64,000 nt of DNA from Astropecten irregularis (GCA_963971285.1 OZ020258.1:12420614-12484613); one strand, 5' to 3'; counted from the stretch's first letter, positions 11,937-28,696 are shown. A program made the numbers and translations. Notes: generated by a model from the letters alone, not told the origin.

Positions 11937-14900
11937 ACCGTAACAGACAAGCCTCAAACGTATCTCTATATCATCAATCACAGACAAGCCTCATATGTAT
12001 ATCTATCATCAATCACAGACAAGCCTCATACGTATATCTATCATCAATCACAGACAAGCCTCATACGTATATCTATCAGACAATCACAGACAAGCCTCAT
12101 ACGTATATCTACCATCAATCACAGACAAGCCCATACGTATATCTATCATCAATCACAGACAAGCTTCATACGTATATCTACCATCAATCAAAGACAAGCT
12201 TCATACGTATAGCTACCATCAATCACAGACAAGCCTCATACGTATATCTATCATCAATCACAGACAAGCCTCATACGTATATCTACCATCAATCACAGAC
12301 ATTCCTCATACATATGTCTATCATCAATCACAGACAAGCTTGATACGTATATCTACCATCAATCACAGACAAGCCTCATATGTATATCTATCATCAATCA
12401 CAGACAAGCCTCACACGTATATCTATCAGCAATCACATACAAGCCTCATACGTATATCTATCATCAATCACAGACAAGCCTCATACGTATATCTATCATC
12501 AATCACAGACAAGCCTCATACGTATATCTATCATCAATCACAGACAAGCCTCATACGTATATCTATCATCAATCACAGACAAGCTTCATACGTATATCTA
12601 CCATCAATCACAGACAAGCCTCATACGTATAGCTACCATCAATCACACACAAGTCTCATACGTATATCTATCATCAATCACAGACAAGCCTCATACGTCA
12701 ATCACATACAAGCTTCATACGTATATCTATCATCAATCACAGACAAGCTTCATATACGTATATCTATAATCAATCACACACAAGCTTCATACGTATATCT
12801 ATCATCAATCACAGACAAGCCTCATACGTATGTCTATCATCAATCGCACATCGCACATGGGCTACGTATATCTACCATCAATCACACACAAGCTTCATAC
12901 GTACATCTATCATCAATCACACACAAGCTTCATACGTATAGCTACCATCAATCGCACATGGGCTACGTATATCTACCATCAATCACAGACAAGCTTCATA
13001 CGTATATCTATCATCAATCACAGACAAGCCTCATACGTATATCTATCATCAATCGCACATCGCACATGGGCTACGTATATCTACCATCAATCACACACAA
13101 GCTTCATACGTACATCTATCATCAATCACACACAAGCTTCATACGTATAGCTACCATCAATCGCACATGGGCTACGTATATCTACCATCAATCACAGACA
13201 AGCTTCATACGTATATCTATCATCAATCACAGACAAGCCTCATACGTATATCTACCATCAATCACAGACAAGCCTCATACGTATATCTATCATCAATCAC
13301 AGACAAGCCTCATACGTAGATCTATCATCAATCACAGACAAGCCTCATACGTATATCTATCATCAATCAAAGACAAGCCTCATACGTATATCTATCATCA
13401 ATCACAGACAAGCCTACGTATATCTATCAGACAATCACAGACAAGCCTCATACGTATATCTACCATCAATCACAGACAAGCCCATACGTATATCTATCAT
13501 CAATCACAGACAAGCTTCATACGTATATCTACCATCAATCAAAGACAAGCTTCATACGTATAGCTACCATCAATCACAGACAAGCCTCATACGTATATCT
13601 ATCATCAATCACAGACAAGCCTCATACGTATATCTACCATCAATCACAGACATTCCTCATACATATGTCTATCATCAATCACAGACAAGCTTGATACGTA
13701 TATCTACCATCAATCACAGACAAGCCTCATACGTATATCTATCATCAATCACCGTAACAGACAAGCCTCAAACGTATATCTATATCATCAATCACAGACA
13801 AGCCTCATATGTATATCTATCATCAATCACAGACAAGCCTCATACGTATATCTATCATCAATCACAGACAAGCCTCATACGTATATCTATCAGACAATCA
13901 CAGACAAGCCTCATACGTATATCTACCATCAATCACAGACAAGCCCATACGTATATCTATCATCAATCACAGACAAGCTTCATACGTATATCTACCATCA
14001 ATCAAAGACAAGCTTCATACGTATAGCTACCATCAATCACAGACAAGCCTCATACGTATATCTATCATCAATCACAGACAAGCCTCATACGTATATCTAC
14101 CATCAATCACAGACATTCCTCATACATATGTCTATCATCAATCACAGACAAGCTTGATACGTATATCTACCATCAATCACAGACAAGCCTCATATGTATA
14201 TCTATCATCAATCACAGACAAGCCTCACACGTATATCTATCAGCAATCACATACAAGCCTCATACGTATATCTATCATCAATCACAGACAAGCCTCATAC
14301 GTATATCTATCATCAATCACAGACAAGCCTCATACGTATATCTATCATCAATCACAGACAAGCCTCATACGTATATCTATCATCAATCACAGACAAGCTT
14401 CATACGTATATCTACCATCAATCACAGACAAGCCTCATACGTATAGCTACCATCAATCACACACAAGTCTCATACGTATATCTATCATCAATCACAGACA
14501 AGCCTCATACGTCAATCACATACAAGCTTCATACGTATATCTATCATCAATCACAGACAAGCTTCATATACGTATATCTATAATCAATCACACACAAGCT
14601 TCATACGTATATCTATCATCAATCACAGACAAGCCTCATACGTATGTCTATCATCAATCGCACATCGCACATGGGCTACGTATATCTACCATCAATCACA
14701 CACAAGCTTCATACGTACATCTATCATCAATCACACACAAGCTTCATACGTATAGCTACCATCAATCGCACATGGGCTACGTATATCTACCATCAATCAC
14801 AGACAAGCTTCATACGTATATCTATCATCAATCACAGACAAGCCTCATACGTATATCTATCATCAATCGCACATCGCACATGGGCTACGTATATCTACCA

Positions 14901-15482
14901 TCAATCACACACAAGCTTCATACGTACATCTATCATCAATCACACACAAGCTTCATACGTATAGCTACCATCAATCGCACATGGGCTACGTATATCTACC
15001 ATCAATCACAGACAAGCTTCATACGTATATCTATCATCAATCACAGACAAGCCTCATACGTATATCTACCATCAATCACAGACAAGCCTCATACGTATAT
15101 CTATCATCAATCACAGACAAGCCTCATACGTAGATCTATCATCAATCACAGACAAGCCTCATACGTATATCTATCATCAATCAAAGACAAGCCTCATACG
15201 TATATCTATCATCAATCACAGACAAGCCTACGTATATCTATCATCAATCACAGACAAGCTTCATACGTATATCTACCATCAATCACAGACAAGCCTCATA
15301 CGTATATCTATCATCAATCACAGACAAGCATCATACGTATATCTATCATCAATCACAGACAAGCCTCATACGTATATCTATCATCAATCACAGACAAGCC
15401 TCATACGTATATCTATCATCAATCACAGACAAGCCTCATACGTATATCTATCAACAATCACATACAAGCTTCATACGTATAG
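11937..15482. repeat. 1814-bp higher-order block, dispersed in further copies
   Basis: A block marked by CACCGTAACAGACAAGCC at 11937 recurs at 13751, an offset of 1814 bp. The same marker block recurs near 17916, 22621 and 24611. The copy at 17916 lacks nine units (315 bp) present in the others. The copy at 24611 carries a 9-bp deletion near 25441. These shared and private changes give the order of duplications. Confidence 0.85.
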
Positions 15483-18399
15483 CTACCATCAATCACAGAC
15501 AAGCCTCATACGTATATCTATCATCAATCACAGACAAGCATCATACGTATATCTATCATCAATCACAGACAAGCCTCATACGTATATCTATCATCAATCA
15601 CAGACAAGCCTCATACGTATATCTATCATCAATCACATACAAGCTTCATACGTATATCTACCATCAATCACAGACAAGCCTCATACGTATATCTATCATC
15701 AATCACAGACAAGCTTCATACGTATATCTACCATCAATCACAGACAAGCCTCATACGTATATCTATCATCAATCACAGACAAGCCTCATACGTATATCTA
15801 TCATCAATCACAGACAAGCCTCATATACGTATATCTATCATCAATCACAGACAAGCCTTATACGTATATCTATCATCAATCACAGACAAGCCTCATACGT
15901 ATATCTATCATCAATCACAGACAAGCCTCATACGTAATTATATCTATCATCAATCACAGACAAGCTTCATACGTATATCTACCATCAATCACATACAAGC
16001 TTCATACGTATAGCTACCATCAATCACAGACAAGCCTCATACGTATATCTATCATCAATCACAGACAAGCCTCATACGTATATCTTTCATCAATCGCTGA
16101 CAAGCCTCATACGTATATCTATCATCAATCACAGACAAGCTTCATACGTATATCTATCATCAATCACAGACAAGCTTGATACGTATATCTACCATCAATC
16201 ACAGACAAGCCTCATATGTATATCATCAATCACAGACAAGCCTCACACGTATATCTATCAGCAATCACATACAAGCCTCATACGTATATCTATCATCAAT
16301 CACAGACAAGCCTCATACGTATATCTATCATCAATCACAGACAAGCCTCATACGTATATCTATCATCAATCACAGACAAGCCTCATACGTATATCTATCA
16401 TCAATCACAGACAAGCTTCATACGTATATCTACCATCAATCACAGACAAGCCTCATACGTATATAGCTACCATCAATCACACACAAGTCTCATACGTATA
16501 TCTATCATCAATCACAGACAAGCCTCAAACGTATATCTATCATCAATCACAGACAAGCTTCATACGTATATCTACCATTAATCACAGACAAGCCTCATAC
16601 GTATATCTATCATCAATCAAAGACAAGCCTCATACGTATATCTATCATCAATCACAGACAAGCCTCATACGTATATCTATCATCAATCACAGACAAGCTT
16701 CATACATATATCTACCATCAATCACAGACAAGCCTCATACGTATAGCTACCATCAATCACACACAAGCCTCATACGTATATCTATCATCAATCACACACA
16801 AGCTTCATACGTATAGCTATTCATCAATCGCACATGGGCTACGTATATCTACCATCAATCACAGACAAGCTTCATACGTATATCTACCATCAATCACAGA
16901 CAAGCCTCATTATACGTATAGCTACCATCAATCACAGACAAGCCTCATACGTATATCTATCATCAATCACACACAAGCTTCATACGTATAGCTATTCATC
17001 AATCGCACATGGGCTACGTATATCTACCATCAATCACAGACAAGCTTCATACGAATATCTACCATCAATCACAGACAAGCCTCATTATACGTATAGCTAC
17101 CATCAATCACAGACAAGCTTCATACGTATATCTATCATCAATCACAGACAAGCCTCATACGTATATCTACCATCAATCACAGACAAGCCTCATACGTATA
17201 TCTATCATCAATCACATACAAGCCTCATACGTATATCTACCATCAATCACAGACAAGCCTCATACGTATATCTATCATCAATCACAGACAAGCTTCATAC
17301 GTATATCTACCATCAATCACAGACAAGCCTCATACGTATATCTATCATCAATCACAGACAAGCCTCATACGTATATCTATCATCAATCACAGACAAGCCT
17401 CATACGTATATCTATCATCAATCACAGACAAGCCTCATACGTATATCTATCATCAATCACAGACAAGCCTTATACGTATATCTATCATCAATCACAGGCA
17501 AGCCTCATACGTACATCTATCATCAATCACAACAAGCCTCACACGTATATCTATCATCAATCACAGACAAGCTTCATACGTATATCTACCATCAATCTCA
17601 TACAAGCTTCATACGTATAGCTACCATCAATCACAGACAAGCCTCATACGTATATCTATCATCAATCACAGACAAGCCTCATACGTATATCTATCATCAA
17701 TCACAGACAAGCCTCATACGTATATCTATCATCAATCACAGACAATTAGCTTCATACGTATATCTACCATCAATCACAGACAAGCCTCATACGTATATCT
17801 ACCATCAATCACAGACAAGCCTCATACGTATATCTATCATCAATCACAGACAAGCCTCATACGTATATCTACCATCAATCACAGACAAGCCTCATACGTA
17901 TATCTATCATCAATCACCGTAACAGACAAGCCTCAAACGTATATCTATATCATCAATCACAGACAAGCCTCATATGTATATCTATCATCAATCACAGACA
18001 AGCCTCATACGTATATCTATCATCAATCACAGACAAGCCTCATACGTATATCTATCAGACAATCACAGACAAGCCTCATACGTATATCTACCATCAATCA
18101 CAGACAAGCCCATACGTATATCTATCATCAATCACAGACAAGCTTCATACGTATATCTACCATCAATCAAAGACAAGCTTCATACGTATAGCTACCATCA
18201 ATCACAGACAAGCCTCATACGTATATCTATCATCAATCACAGACAAGCTTCATACGTATATCTACCATCAATCACAGACAAGCCTCATACGTATAGCTAC
18301 CATCAATCACACACAAGTCTCATACGTATATCTATCATCAATCACAGACAAGCCTCATACGTCAATCACATACAAGCTTCATACGTATATCTATCATCA

Positions 18400-21300
18400 A
18401 TCACAGACAAGCTTCATATACGTATATCTATAATCAATCACACACAAGCTTCATACGTATATCTATCATCAATCACAGACAAGCCTCATACGTATGTCTA
18501 TCATCAATCGCACATCGCACATGGGCTACGTATATCTACCATCAATCACACACAAGCTTCATACGTACATCTATCATCAATCACACACAAGCTTCATACG
18601 TATAGCTACCATCAATCGCACATGGGCTACGTATATCTACCATCAATCACAGACAAGCTTCATACGTATATCTATCATCAATCACAGACAAGCCTCATAC
18701 GTATATCTATCATCAATCGCACATCGCACATGGGCTACGTATATCTACCATCAATCACACACAAGCTTCATACGTACATCTATCATCAATCACACACAAG
18801 CTTCATACGTATAGCTACCATCAATCGCACATGGGCTACGTATATCTACCATCAATCACAGACAAGCTTCATACGTATATCTATCATCAATCACAGACAA
18901 GCCTCATACGTATATCTACCATCAATCACAGACAAGCCTCATACGTATATCTATCATCAATCACAGACAAGCCTCATACGTAGATCTATCATCAATCACA
19001 GACAAGCCTCATACGTATATCTATCATCAATCAAAGACAAGCCTCATACGTATATCTATCATCAATCACAGACAAGCCTACGTATATCTATCATCAATCA
19101 CAGACAAGCTTCATACGTATATCTACCATCAATCACAGACAAGCCTCATACGTATATCTATCATCAATCACAGACAAGCATCATACGTATATCTATCATC
19201 AATCACAGACAAGCCTCATACGTATATCTATCATCAATCACAGACAAGCCTCATACGTATATCTATCATCAATCACAGACAAGCCTCATACGTATATCTA
19301 TCAACAATCACATACAAGCTTCATACGTATAGCTACCATCAATCACAGACAAGCCTCATACGTATATCTATCATCAATCACAGACAAGCATCATACGTAT
19401 ATCTATCATCAATCACAGACAAGCCTCATACGTATATCTATCATCAATCACAGACAAGCCTCATACGTATATCTATCATCAATCACATACAAGCTTCATA
19501 CGTATATCTACCATCAATCACAGACAAGCCTCATACGTATATCTATCATCAATCACAGACAAGCTTCATACGTATATCTACCATCAATCACAGACAAGCC
19601 TCATACGTATATCTATCATCAATCACAGACAAGCCTCATACGTATATCTATCATCAATCACAGACAAGCCTCATACGTATATCTATCATCAATCACAGAC
19701 AAGCCTTATACGTATATCTATCATCAATCACAGACAAGCCTCATACGTATATCTATCATCAATCACAGACAAGCCTCATACGTAATTATATCTATCATCA
19801 ATCACAGACAAGCTTCATACGTATATCTACCATCAATCACATACAAGCTTCATACGTATAGCTACCATCAATCACAGACAAGCCTCATACGTATATCTAT
19901 CATCAATCACAGACAAGCCTCATACGTATATCTTTCATCAATCGCTGACAAGCCTCATACGTATATCTATCATCAATCACAGACAAGCTTCATACGTATA
20001 TCTACCATCAATCACAGACAAGCCTCATACATATGTCTATCATCAATCACAGACAAGCTTGATACGTATATCTACCATCAATCACAGACAAGCCTCATAT
20101 GTATATCATCAATCACAGACAAGCCTCACACGTATATCTATCAGCAATCACATACAAGCCTCATACGTATATCTATCATCAATCACAGACAAGCCTCATA
20201 CGTATATCTATCATCAATCACAGACAAGCCTCACACGTATATCTATCATCAATCACAGACAAGCCTCATACGTATATCTATCATCAATCACAGACAAGCT
20301 TCATACGTATATCTACCATCAATCACAGACAAGCCTCATACGTATAGCTACCATCAATCACACACAAGTCTCATACGTATATCTATCATCAATCACAGAC
20401 AAGCCTCATACGTCAATCACATACAAGCTTCATACGTATATCTATCATCAATCACAGACAAGCTTCATATACGTATATCTATAATCAATCACACACAAGC
20501 TTCATACGTATATCTATCATCAATCACAGACAAGCCTCATACGTATGTCTATCATCAATCGCACATCGCACATGGGCTACGTATATCTACCATCAATCAC
20601 ACACAAGCTTCATACGTACATCTATCATCATGCAATCACACACAAGCTTCATACGTATAGCTACCATCAATCGCACATGGGCTACGTATATCTACCATCA
20701 ATCACAGACAAGCTTCATACGTATATCTATCATCAATCACAGACAAGCCTCATACGTATATCTATCATCAATCACAGACAAGCCCATACGTATAGCTACC
20801 ATCAATCACAGACAAGCCCATACGTATATCTATCATCAATCACAGACAAGCCTCATACGTATATCTATCATCAATCACAGACAAGCCCATACGTATATCT
20901 ATCATCAATCACAGACAAGCCTCATACGTATATCTATCATCAATCACAGACAAGCCTCATACGTATATCTATCATCAATCACAGACAAGCCCATACGTAT
21001 ATCTATCATCAATCACAGACAAGCCTCATACGTATATCTACCATCAATCACATACAAGCTTCATACGTATAGCTACCATCAATCACAGACAAGCCTCATA
21101 CGTATATCTATCATCAATCACAGACAAGCCTCATACGTATATCTATCATCAATCACAGACAAGCCTCATACGTATATCTATCATCAATCACAGACAAGCT
21201 TCATACGTATATCTACCATCAATCACAGACAAGCCTCATACGTATATCTATCATCAATCACAGACAAGCTTCATACGTATATCTATCATCAATCACAGAC

Positions 21301-24300
21301 AAGCCTCATACGTATATCTATCATCAATCACAGACAAGCTTCATACGTATATCTATCATCAATCACAGACAAGCCTCATATGTATATATCTATCATCAAT
21401 CACAGACAAGCCCTCATACGTATATCTATCAGCAATCACAGACAAGCCTCATACATATATCTATCATCAATCACAGACAAGCCTCATACGTATATCTATC
21501 ATCAATCACAGACAAGCCTCATACGTATATCTATCATCAATCACAGACAAGCCTCATACGTATATCTATCATCAATCACAGACAAGCTTCATACGTATAG
21601 CTTACCATCAATCGCACATGGGCTACGTATATCTACCATCAATCACAGACAAGCTTCATACTTATATCTATCATCAATCACAGACAATTGCCTCATACGT
21701 ATATCTACCATCAATCACAGACAAGCCTCACACGTATATCTATCATCAATCACAGACAAGCCTCATACGTATATCTATCATCAATCACAGACAAGCCTTA
21801 TACGTATATCTATCATCAATCACAGACAAGCTTCATACGTATATCTACCATCAATCACATACAAGCTTCATACGTATAGCTACCATCAATCACAGACAAG
21901 CCTCATACGTATATCTATCATCAATCACAGACAAGCCTCATACGTATATCTATCATCAATCACAGACAAGCTTCATACGTATATCTACCATCAATCACAG
22001 ACAAGCCTCATCTGTCATCAATCACAGACAAGCTTCATACGTATATCTACCATCAATCACAGACAAGCCTCATACGTATATCTATCATCAATCACAGACA
22101 AGCCTCATACGTATATCTATCATCAATCACAGACAAGCCTCATACGTATATCTATCATCAATCACAGACAAGCCTTATACGTATATCTATCATCAATCAC
22201 AGGCAAGCCTCATACGTACATCTATCATCAATCACAACAAGCCTCACACGTATATCTATCATCAATCACAGACAAGCTTCATACGTATATCTACCATCAA
22301 TCTCATACAAGCTTCATACGTATAGCTACCATCAATCACAGACAAGCCTCATACGTATATCTATCATCAATCACAGACAAGCCTCATACGTATATCTATC
22401 ATCAATCACAGACAAGCCTCATACGTATATCTATCATCAATCACAGACAATTAGCTTCATACGTATATCTACCATCAATCACAGACAAGCCTCATACGTA
22501 TATCTACCATCAATCACAGACAAGCCTCATACGTATATCTATCATCAATCACAGACAAGCCTCATACGTATATCTACCATCAATCACAGACAAGCCTCAT
22601 ACGTATATCTATCATCAATCACCGTAACAGACAAGCCTCAAACGTATATCTATATCATCAATCACAGACAAGCCTCATATGTATATCTATCATCAATCAC
22701 AGACAAGCCTCATACGTATATCTATCATCAATCACAGACAAGCCTCATACGTATATCTATCAGACAATCACAGACAAGCCTCATACGTATATCTACCATC
22801 AATCACAGACAAGCCCATACGTATATCTATCATCAATCACAGACAAGCTTCATACGTATATCTACCATCAATCAAAGACAAGCTTCATACGTATAGCTAC
22901 CATCAATCACAGACAAGCCTCATACGTATATCTATCATCAATCACAGACAAGCCTCATACGTATATCTACCATCAATCACAGACATTCCTCATACATATG
23001 TCTATCATCAATCACAGACAAGCTTGATACGTATATCTACCATCAATCACAGACAAGCCTCATATGTATATCTATCATCAATCACAGACAAGCCTCACAC
23101 GTATATCTATCAGCAATCACATACAAGCCTCATACGTATATCTATCATCAATCACAGACAAGCCTCATACGTATATCTATCATCAATCACAGACAAGCCT
23201 CATACGTATATCTATCATCAATCACAGACAAGCCTCATACGTATATCTATCATCAATCACAGACAAGCTTCATACGTATATCTACCATCAATCACAGACA
23301 AGCCTCATACGTATAGCTACCATCAATCACACACAAGTCTCATACGTATATCTATCATCAATCACAGACAAGCCTCATACGTCAATCACATACAAGCTTC
23401 ATACGTATATCTATCATCAATCACAGACAAGCTTCATATACGTATATCTATAATCAATCACACACAAGCTTCATACGTATATCTATCATCAATCACAGAC
23501 AAGCCTCATACGTATGTCTATCATCAATCGCACATCGCACATGGGCTACGTATATCTACCATCAATCACACACAAGCTTCATACGTACATCTATCATCAA
23601 TCACACACAAGCTTCATACGTATAGCTACCATCAATCGCACATGGGCTACGTATATCTACCATCAATCACAGACAAGCTTCATACGTATATCTATCATCA
23701 ATCACAGACAAGCCTCATACGTATATCTATCATCAATCGCACATCGCACATGGGCTACGTATATCTACCATCAATCACACACAAGCTTCATACGTACATC
23801 TATCATCAATCACACACAAGCTTCATACGTATAGCTACCATCAATCGCACATGGGCTACGTATATCTACCATCAATCACAGACAAGCTTCATACGTATAT
23901 CTATCATCAATCACAGACAAGCCTCATACGTATATCTACCATCAATCACAGACAAGCCTCATACGTATATCTATCATCAATCACAGACAAGCCTCATACG
24001 TAGATCTATCATCAATCACAGACAAGCCTCATACGTATATCTATCATCAATCAAAGACAAGCCTCATACGTATATCTATCATCAATCACAGACAAGCCTA
24101 CGTATATCTATCATCAATCACAGACAAGCTTCATACGTATATCTACCATCAATCACAGACAAGCCTCATACGTATATCTATCATCAATCACAGACAAGCA
24201 TCATACGTATATCTATCATCAATCACAGACAAGCCTCATACGTATATCTATCATCAATCACAGACAAGCCTCATACGTATATCTATCATCAATCACAGAC

Positions 24301-27300
24301 AAGCCTCATACGTATATCTATCAACAATCACATACAAGCTTCATACGTATAGCTACCATCAATCACAGACAAGCCTCATACGTATATCTATCATCAATCA
24401 CAGACAAGCATCATACGTATATCTATCATCAATCACAGACAAGCCTCATACGTATATCTATCATCAATCACAGACAAGCCTCATACGTATATCTACCATC
24501 AATCACAGACAAGCCTCATACGTATATCTATCATCAATCACAGACAAGCCTCATACGTATATCTACCATCAATCACAGACAAGCCTCATACGTATATCTA
24601 TCATCAATCACCGTAACAGACAAGCCTCAAACGTATATCTATATCATCAATCACAGACAAGCCTCATATGTATATCTATCATCAATCACAGACAAGCCTC
24701 ATACGTATATCTATCATCAATCACAGACAAGCCTCATACGTATATCTATCAGACAATCACAGACAAGCCTCATACGTATATCTACCATCAATCACAGACA
24801 AGCCCATACGTATATCTATCATCAATCACAGACAAGCTTCATACGTATATCTACCATCAATCAAAGACAAGCTTCATACGTATAGCTACCATCAATCACA
24901 GACAAGCCTCATACGTATATCTATCATCAATCACAGACAAGCCTCATACGTATATCTACCATCAATCACAGACATTCCTCATACATATGTCTATCATCAA
25001 TCACAGACAAGCTTGATACGTATATCTACCATCAATCACAGACAAGCCTCATATGTATATCTATCATCAATCACAGACAAGCCTCACACGTATATCTATC
25101 AGCAATCACATACAAGCCTCATACGTATATCTATCATCAATCACAGACAAGCCTCATACGTATATCTATCATCAATCACAGACAAGCCTCATACGTATAT
25201 CTATCATCAATCACAGACAAGCCTCATACGTATATCTATCATCAATCACAGACAAGCTTCATACGTATATCTACCATCAATCACAGACAAGCCTCATACG
25301 TATAGCTACCATCAATCACACACAAGTCTCATACGTATATCTATCATCAATCACAGACAAGCCTCATACGTCAATCACATACAAGCTTCATACGTATATC
25401 TATCATCAATCACAGACAAGCTTCATATACGTATATCTATAATACAAGCTTCATACGTATATCTATCATCAATCACAGACAAGCCTCATACGTATGTCTA
25501 TCATCAATCGCACATCGCACATGGGCTACGTATATCTACCATCAATCACACACAAGCTTCATACGTACATCTATCATCAATCACACACAAGCTTCATACG
25601 TATAGCTACCATCAATCGCACATGGGCTACGTATATCTACCATCAATCACAGACAAGCTTCATACGTATATCTATCATCAATCACAGACAAGCCTCATAC
25701 GTATATCTATCATCAATCGCACATCGCACATGGGCTACGTATATCTACCATCAATCACACACAAGCTTCATACGTACATCTATCATCAATCACACACAAG
25801 CTTCATACGTATAGCTACCATCAATCGCACATGGGCTACGTATATCTACCATCAATCACAGACAAGCTTCATACGTATATCTATCATCAATCACAGACAA
25901 GCCTCATACGTATATCTACCATCAATCACAGACAAGCCTCATACGTATATCTATCATCAATCACAGACAAGCCTCATACGTAGATCTATCATCAATCACA
26001 GACAAGCCTCATACGTATATCTATCATCAATCAAAGACAAGCCTCATACGTATATCTATCATCAATCACAGACAAGCCTACGTATATCTATCATCAATCA
26101 CAGACAAGCTTCATACGTATATCTACCATCAATCACAGACAAGCCTCATACGTATATCTATCATCAATCACAGACAAGCATCATACGTATATCTATCATC
26201 AATCACAGACAAGCCTCATACGTATATCTATCATCAATCACAGACAAGCCTCATACGTATATCTATCATCAATCACAGACAAGCCTCATACGTATATCTA
26301 TCAACAATCACATACAAGCTTCATACGTATAGCTACCATCAATCACAGACAAGCCTCATACGTATATCTATCATCAATCACAGACAAGCATCATACGTAT
26401 ATCTATCATCAATCACAGACAAGCCTCATACGTATATCTATCATCAATCACAGACAAGCCTCATACGTATATCTATCATCAATCACATACAAGCTTCATA
26501 CGTATATCTACCATCAATCACAGACAAGCCTCATACGTATATCTATCATCAATCACAGACAAGCTTCATACGTATATCTACCATCAATCACAGACAAGCC
26601 TCATACGTATATCTATCATCAATCACAGACAAGCCTCATACGTATATCTATCATCAATCACAGACAAGCCTCATACGTATATCTATCATCAATCACAGAC
26701 AAGCCTTATACGTATATCTATCATCAATCACAGACAAGCCTCATACGTATATCTATCATCAATCACAGACAAGCCTCATACGTAATTATATCTATCATCA
26801 ATCACAGACAAGCTTCATACGTATATCTACCATCAATCACATACAAGCTTCATACGTATAGCTACCATCAATCACAGACAAGCCTCATACGTATATCTAT
26901 CATCAATCACAGACAAGCCTCATACGTATATCTTTCATCAATCGCTGACAAGCCTCATACGTATATCTATCATCAATCACAGACAAGCTTCATACGTATA
27001 TCTACCATCAATCACAGACAAGCCTCATACATATGTCTATCATCAATCACAGACAAGCTTGATACGTATATCTACCATCAATCACAGACAAGCCTCATAT
27101 GTATATCATCAATCACAGACAAGCCTCACACGTATATCTATCAGCAATCACATACAAGCCTCATACGTATATCTATCATCAATCACAGACAAGCCTCATA
27201 CGTATATCTATCATCAATCACAGACAAGCCTCACACGTATATCTATCATCAATCACAGACAAGCCTCATACGTATATCTATCATCAATCACAGACAAGCT

Positions 27301-27956
27301 TCATACGTATATCTACCATCAATCACAGACAAGCCTCATACGTATAGCTACCATCAATCACACACAAGTCTCATACGTATATCTATCATCAATCACAGAC
27401 AAGCCTCATACGTCAATCACATACAAGCTTCATACGTATATCTATCATCAATCACAGACAAGCTTCATATACGTATATCTATAATCAATCACACACAAGC
27501 TTCATACGTATATCTATCATCAATCACAGACAAGCCTCATACGTATGTCTATCATCGATCGCACATCGCACATGGGCTACGTATATCTACCATCAATCAC
27601 ACACAAGCTTCATACGTACATCTATCATCATGCAATCACACACAAGCTTCATACGTATAGCTACCATAAATCGCACATGGGCTACGTATATCTACCATCA
27701 ATCACAGACAAGCTTCATACGTATATCTATCATCAATCACAGACAAGCCTCATACGTATATCTATCATCAATCACAGACAAGCCCATACGTATAGCTACC
27801 ATCAATCACAGACAAGCCCATACGTATATCTATCATCAATCACAGACAAGCCTCATACGTATATCTATCATCAATCACAGACAAGCCCATACGTATATCT
27901 ATCATCAATCACAGACAAGCCTCATACGTATATCTATCATCAATCACAGACAAGCC
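18400..27956. repeat. Pair of about 2.6-kb segments repeated 7.0 kb apart
   Basis: Sequence from about 18.4 kb to 20956 recurs from about 25.4 kb to 27956 at an offset of 7000 bp (7009 bp before the 9-bp deletion near 25441). Only scattered substitutions are seen, for example CATCGATCGC against CATCAATCGC at 27555. Divergence begins abruptly at 20957/27957. Confidence 0.8.
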
Positions 27957-28696
27957 CATACGTATATCTATCATCAATCACAGACAAGCCCATACGTATA
28001 TCTATCATCAATCACAGACAAGCCCATACGTATAGCTACCATCAATCACAGACAAGCCCATACGTATATCTATCATCAATCACAGACAAGCCTCATACGT
28101 ATATCTATCATCAATCACAGACAAGCCCATACGTATATCTATCATCAATCACAGACAAGCCTCATACGTATATCTATCATCAATCACAGACAAGCACAAT
28201 CACAGACAAGCCTCATACGTATATCTATCATCAATCACAGACAAGCCTCATACGTATATCTATCATCAATCACAGACAAGCCTCATACGTATATCTATCA
28301 TCAATCACAGACAAGCCTCATACGTATATCTATCATCAATCACAGACAAGCTTCATACGTATATCTACCATCAATCACAGACAAGCCTCATACGTATAGC
28401 TACCATCAATCACACACAAGCCTCATACGTATATCTATCATCAATCACAGACAAGCCTCATACGTATATCTATCATCAATCACACACAAGCTTCATACGT
28501 ATAGCTACCATCAATCGCACATGGGCTACGTATATCTACCATCAATCACAGACAAGCTTCATACGTATATCTATCATCAATCACAGACAAGCTTCATACG
28601 TATATCTATCATCAATCACACACAAGCTTCATACGTATAGCTATCATCAATCACACACAAGCTTCATACATATAGCTATCATCAATCACACACAGT

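Larger units (their letters stand above)
4902..28696. repeat. 23.8-kb satellite array of a 35-bp unit
   Basis: The unit has the core CCTCATACGTATATCTATCA followed by TCAATCACAGACAAG, 35 bp in total and about 680 copies by length. Variant positions recur in patterns: CCTC/CTTC (the latter makes AAGCTT), CTATC/CTACC, ATATC/ATAGC, and CAGAC/CACAC/CATAC. ATACGTAT at the centre is an 8-bp palindrome. Small deletions (for example AAGCCCATACG) and a recurrent CGCACATGGGCTACG variant mark sub-blocks. The array starts sharply after GGGCATGTTTAG and ends sharply at CACACACAG before AT-rich single-copy sequence. No spacer or gene is seen within it. It may be a centromeric, heterochromatic or simply expanded local satellite; the sequence alone does not decide. 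Confidence 0.98.

Noticed and set aside
4859..28640. Many plus-strand open frames of 60-1009 codons rich in Tyr, Ser, Ile, His
   Set aside because: They are readings of the 35-bp satellite in three frames (a 35-residue repeat each) and start at chance ATG variants. The same DNA gives equally long ORFs in overlapping frames.
4902..28696. CRISPR-like repeat array
   Set aside because: The 35-bp unit repeats head to tail without unique spacers, no cas genes exist, and the DNA is eukaryotic.
4902..28696. Calling the array the centromere
   Set aside because: Size and homogeneity would allow it, but nothing in the sequence (no CENP-B-type box recognised, one locus only) distinguishes it from other satellites.
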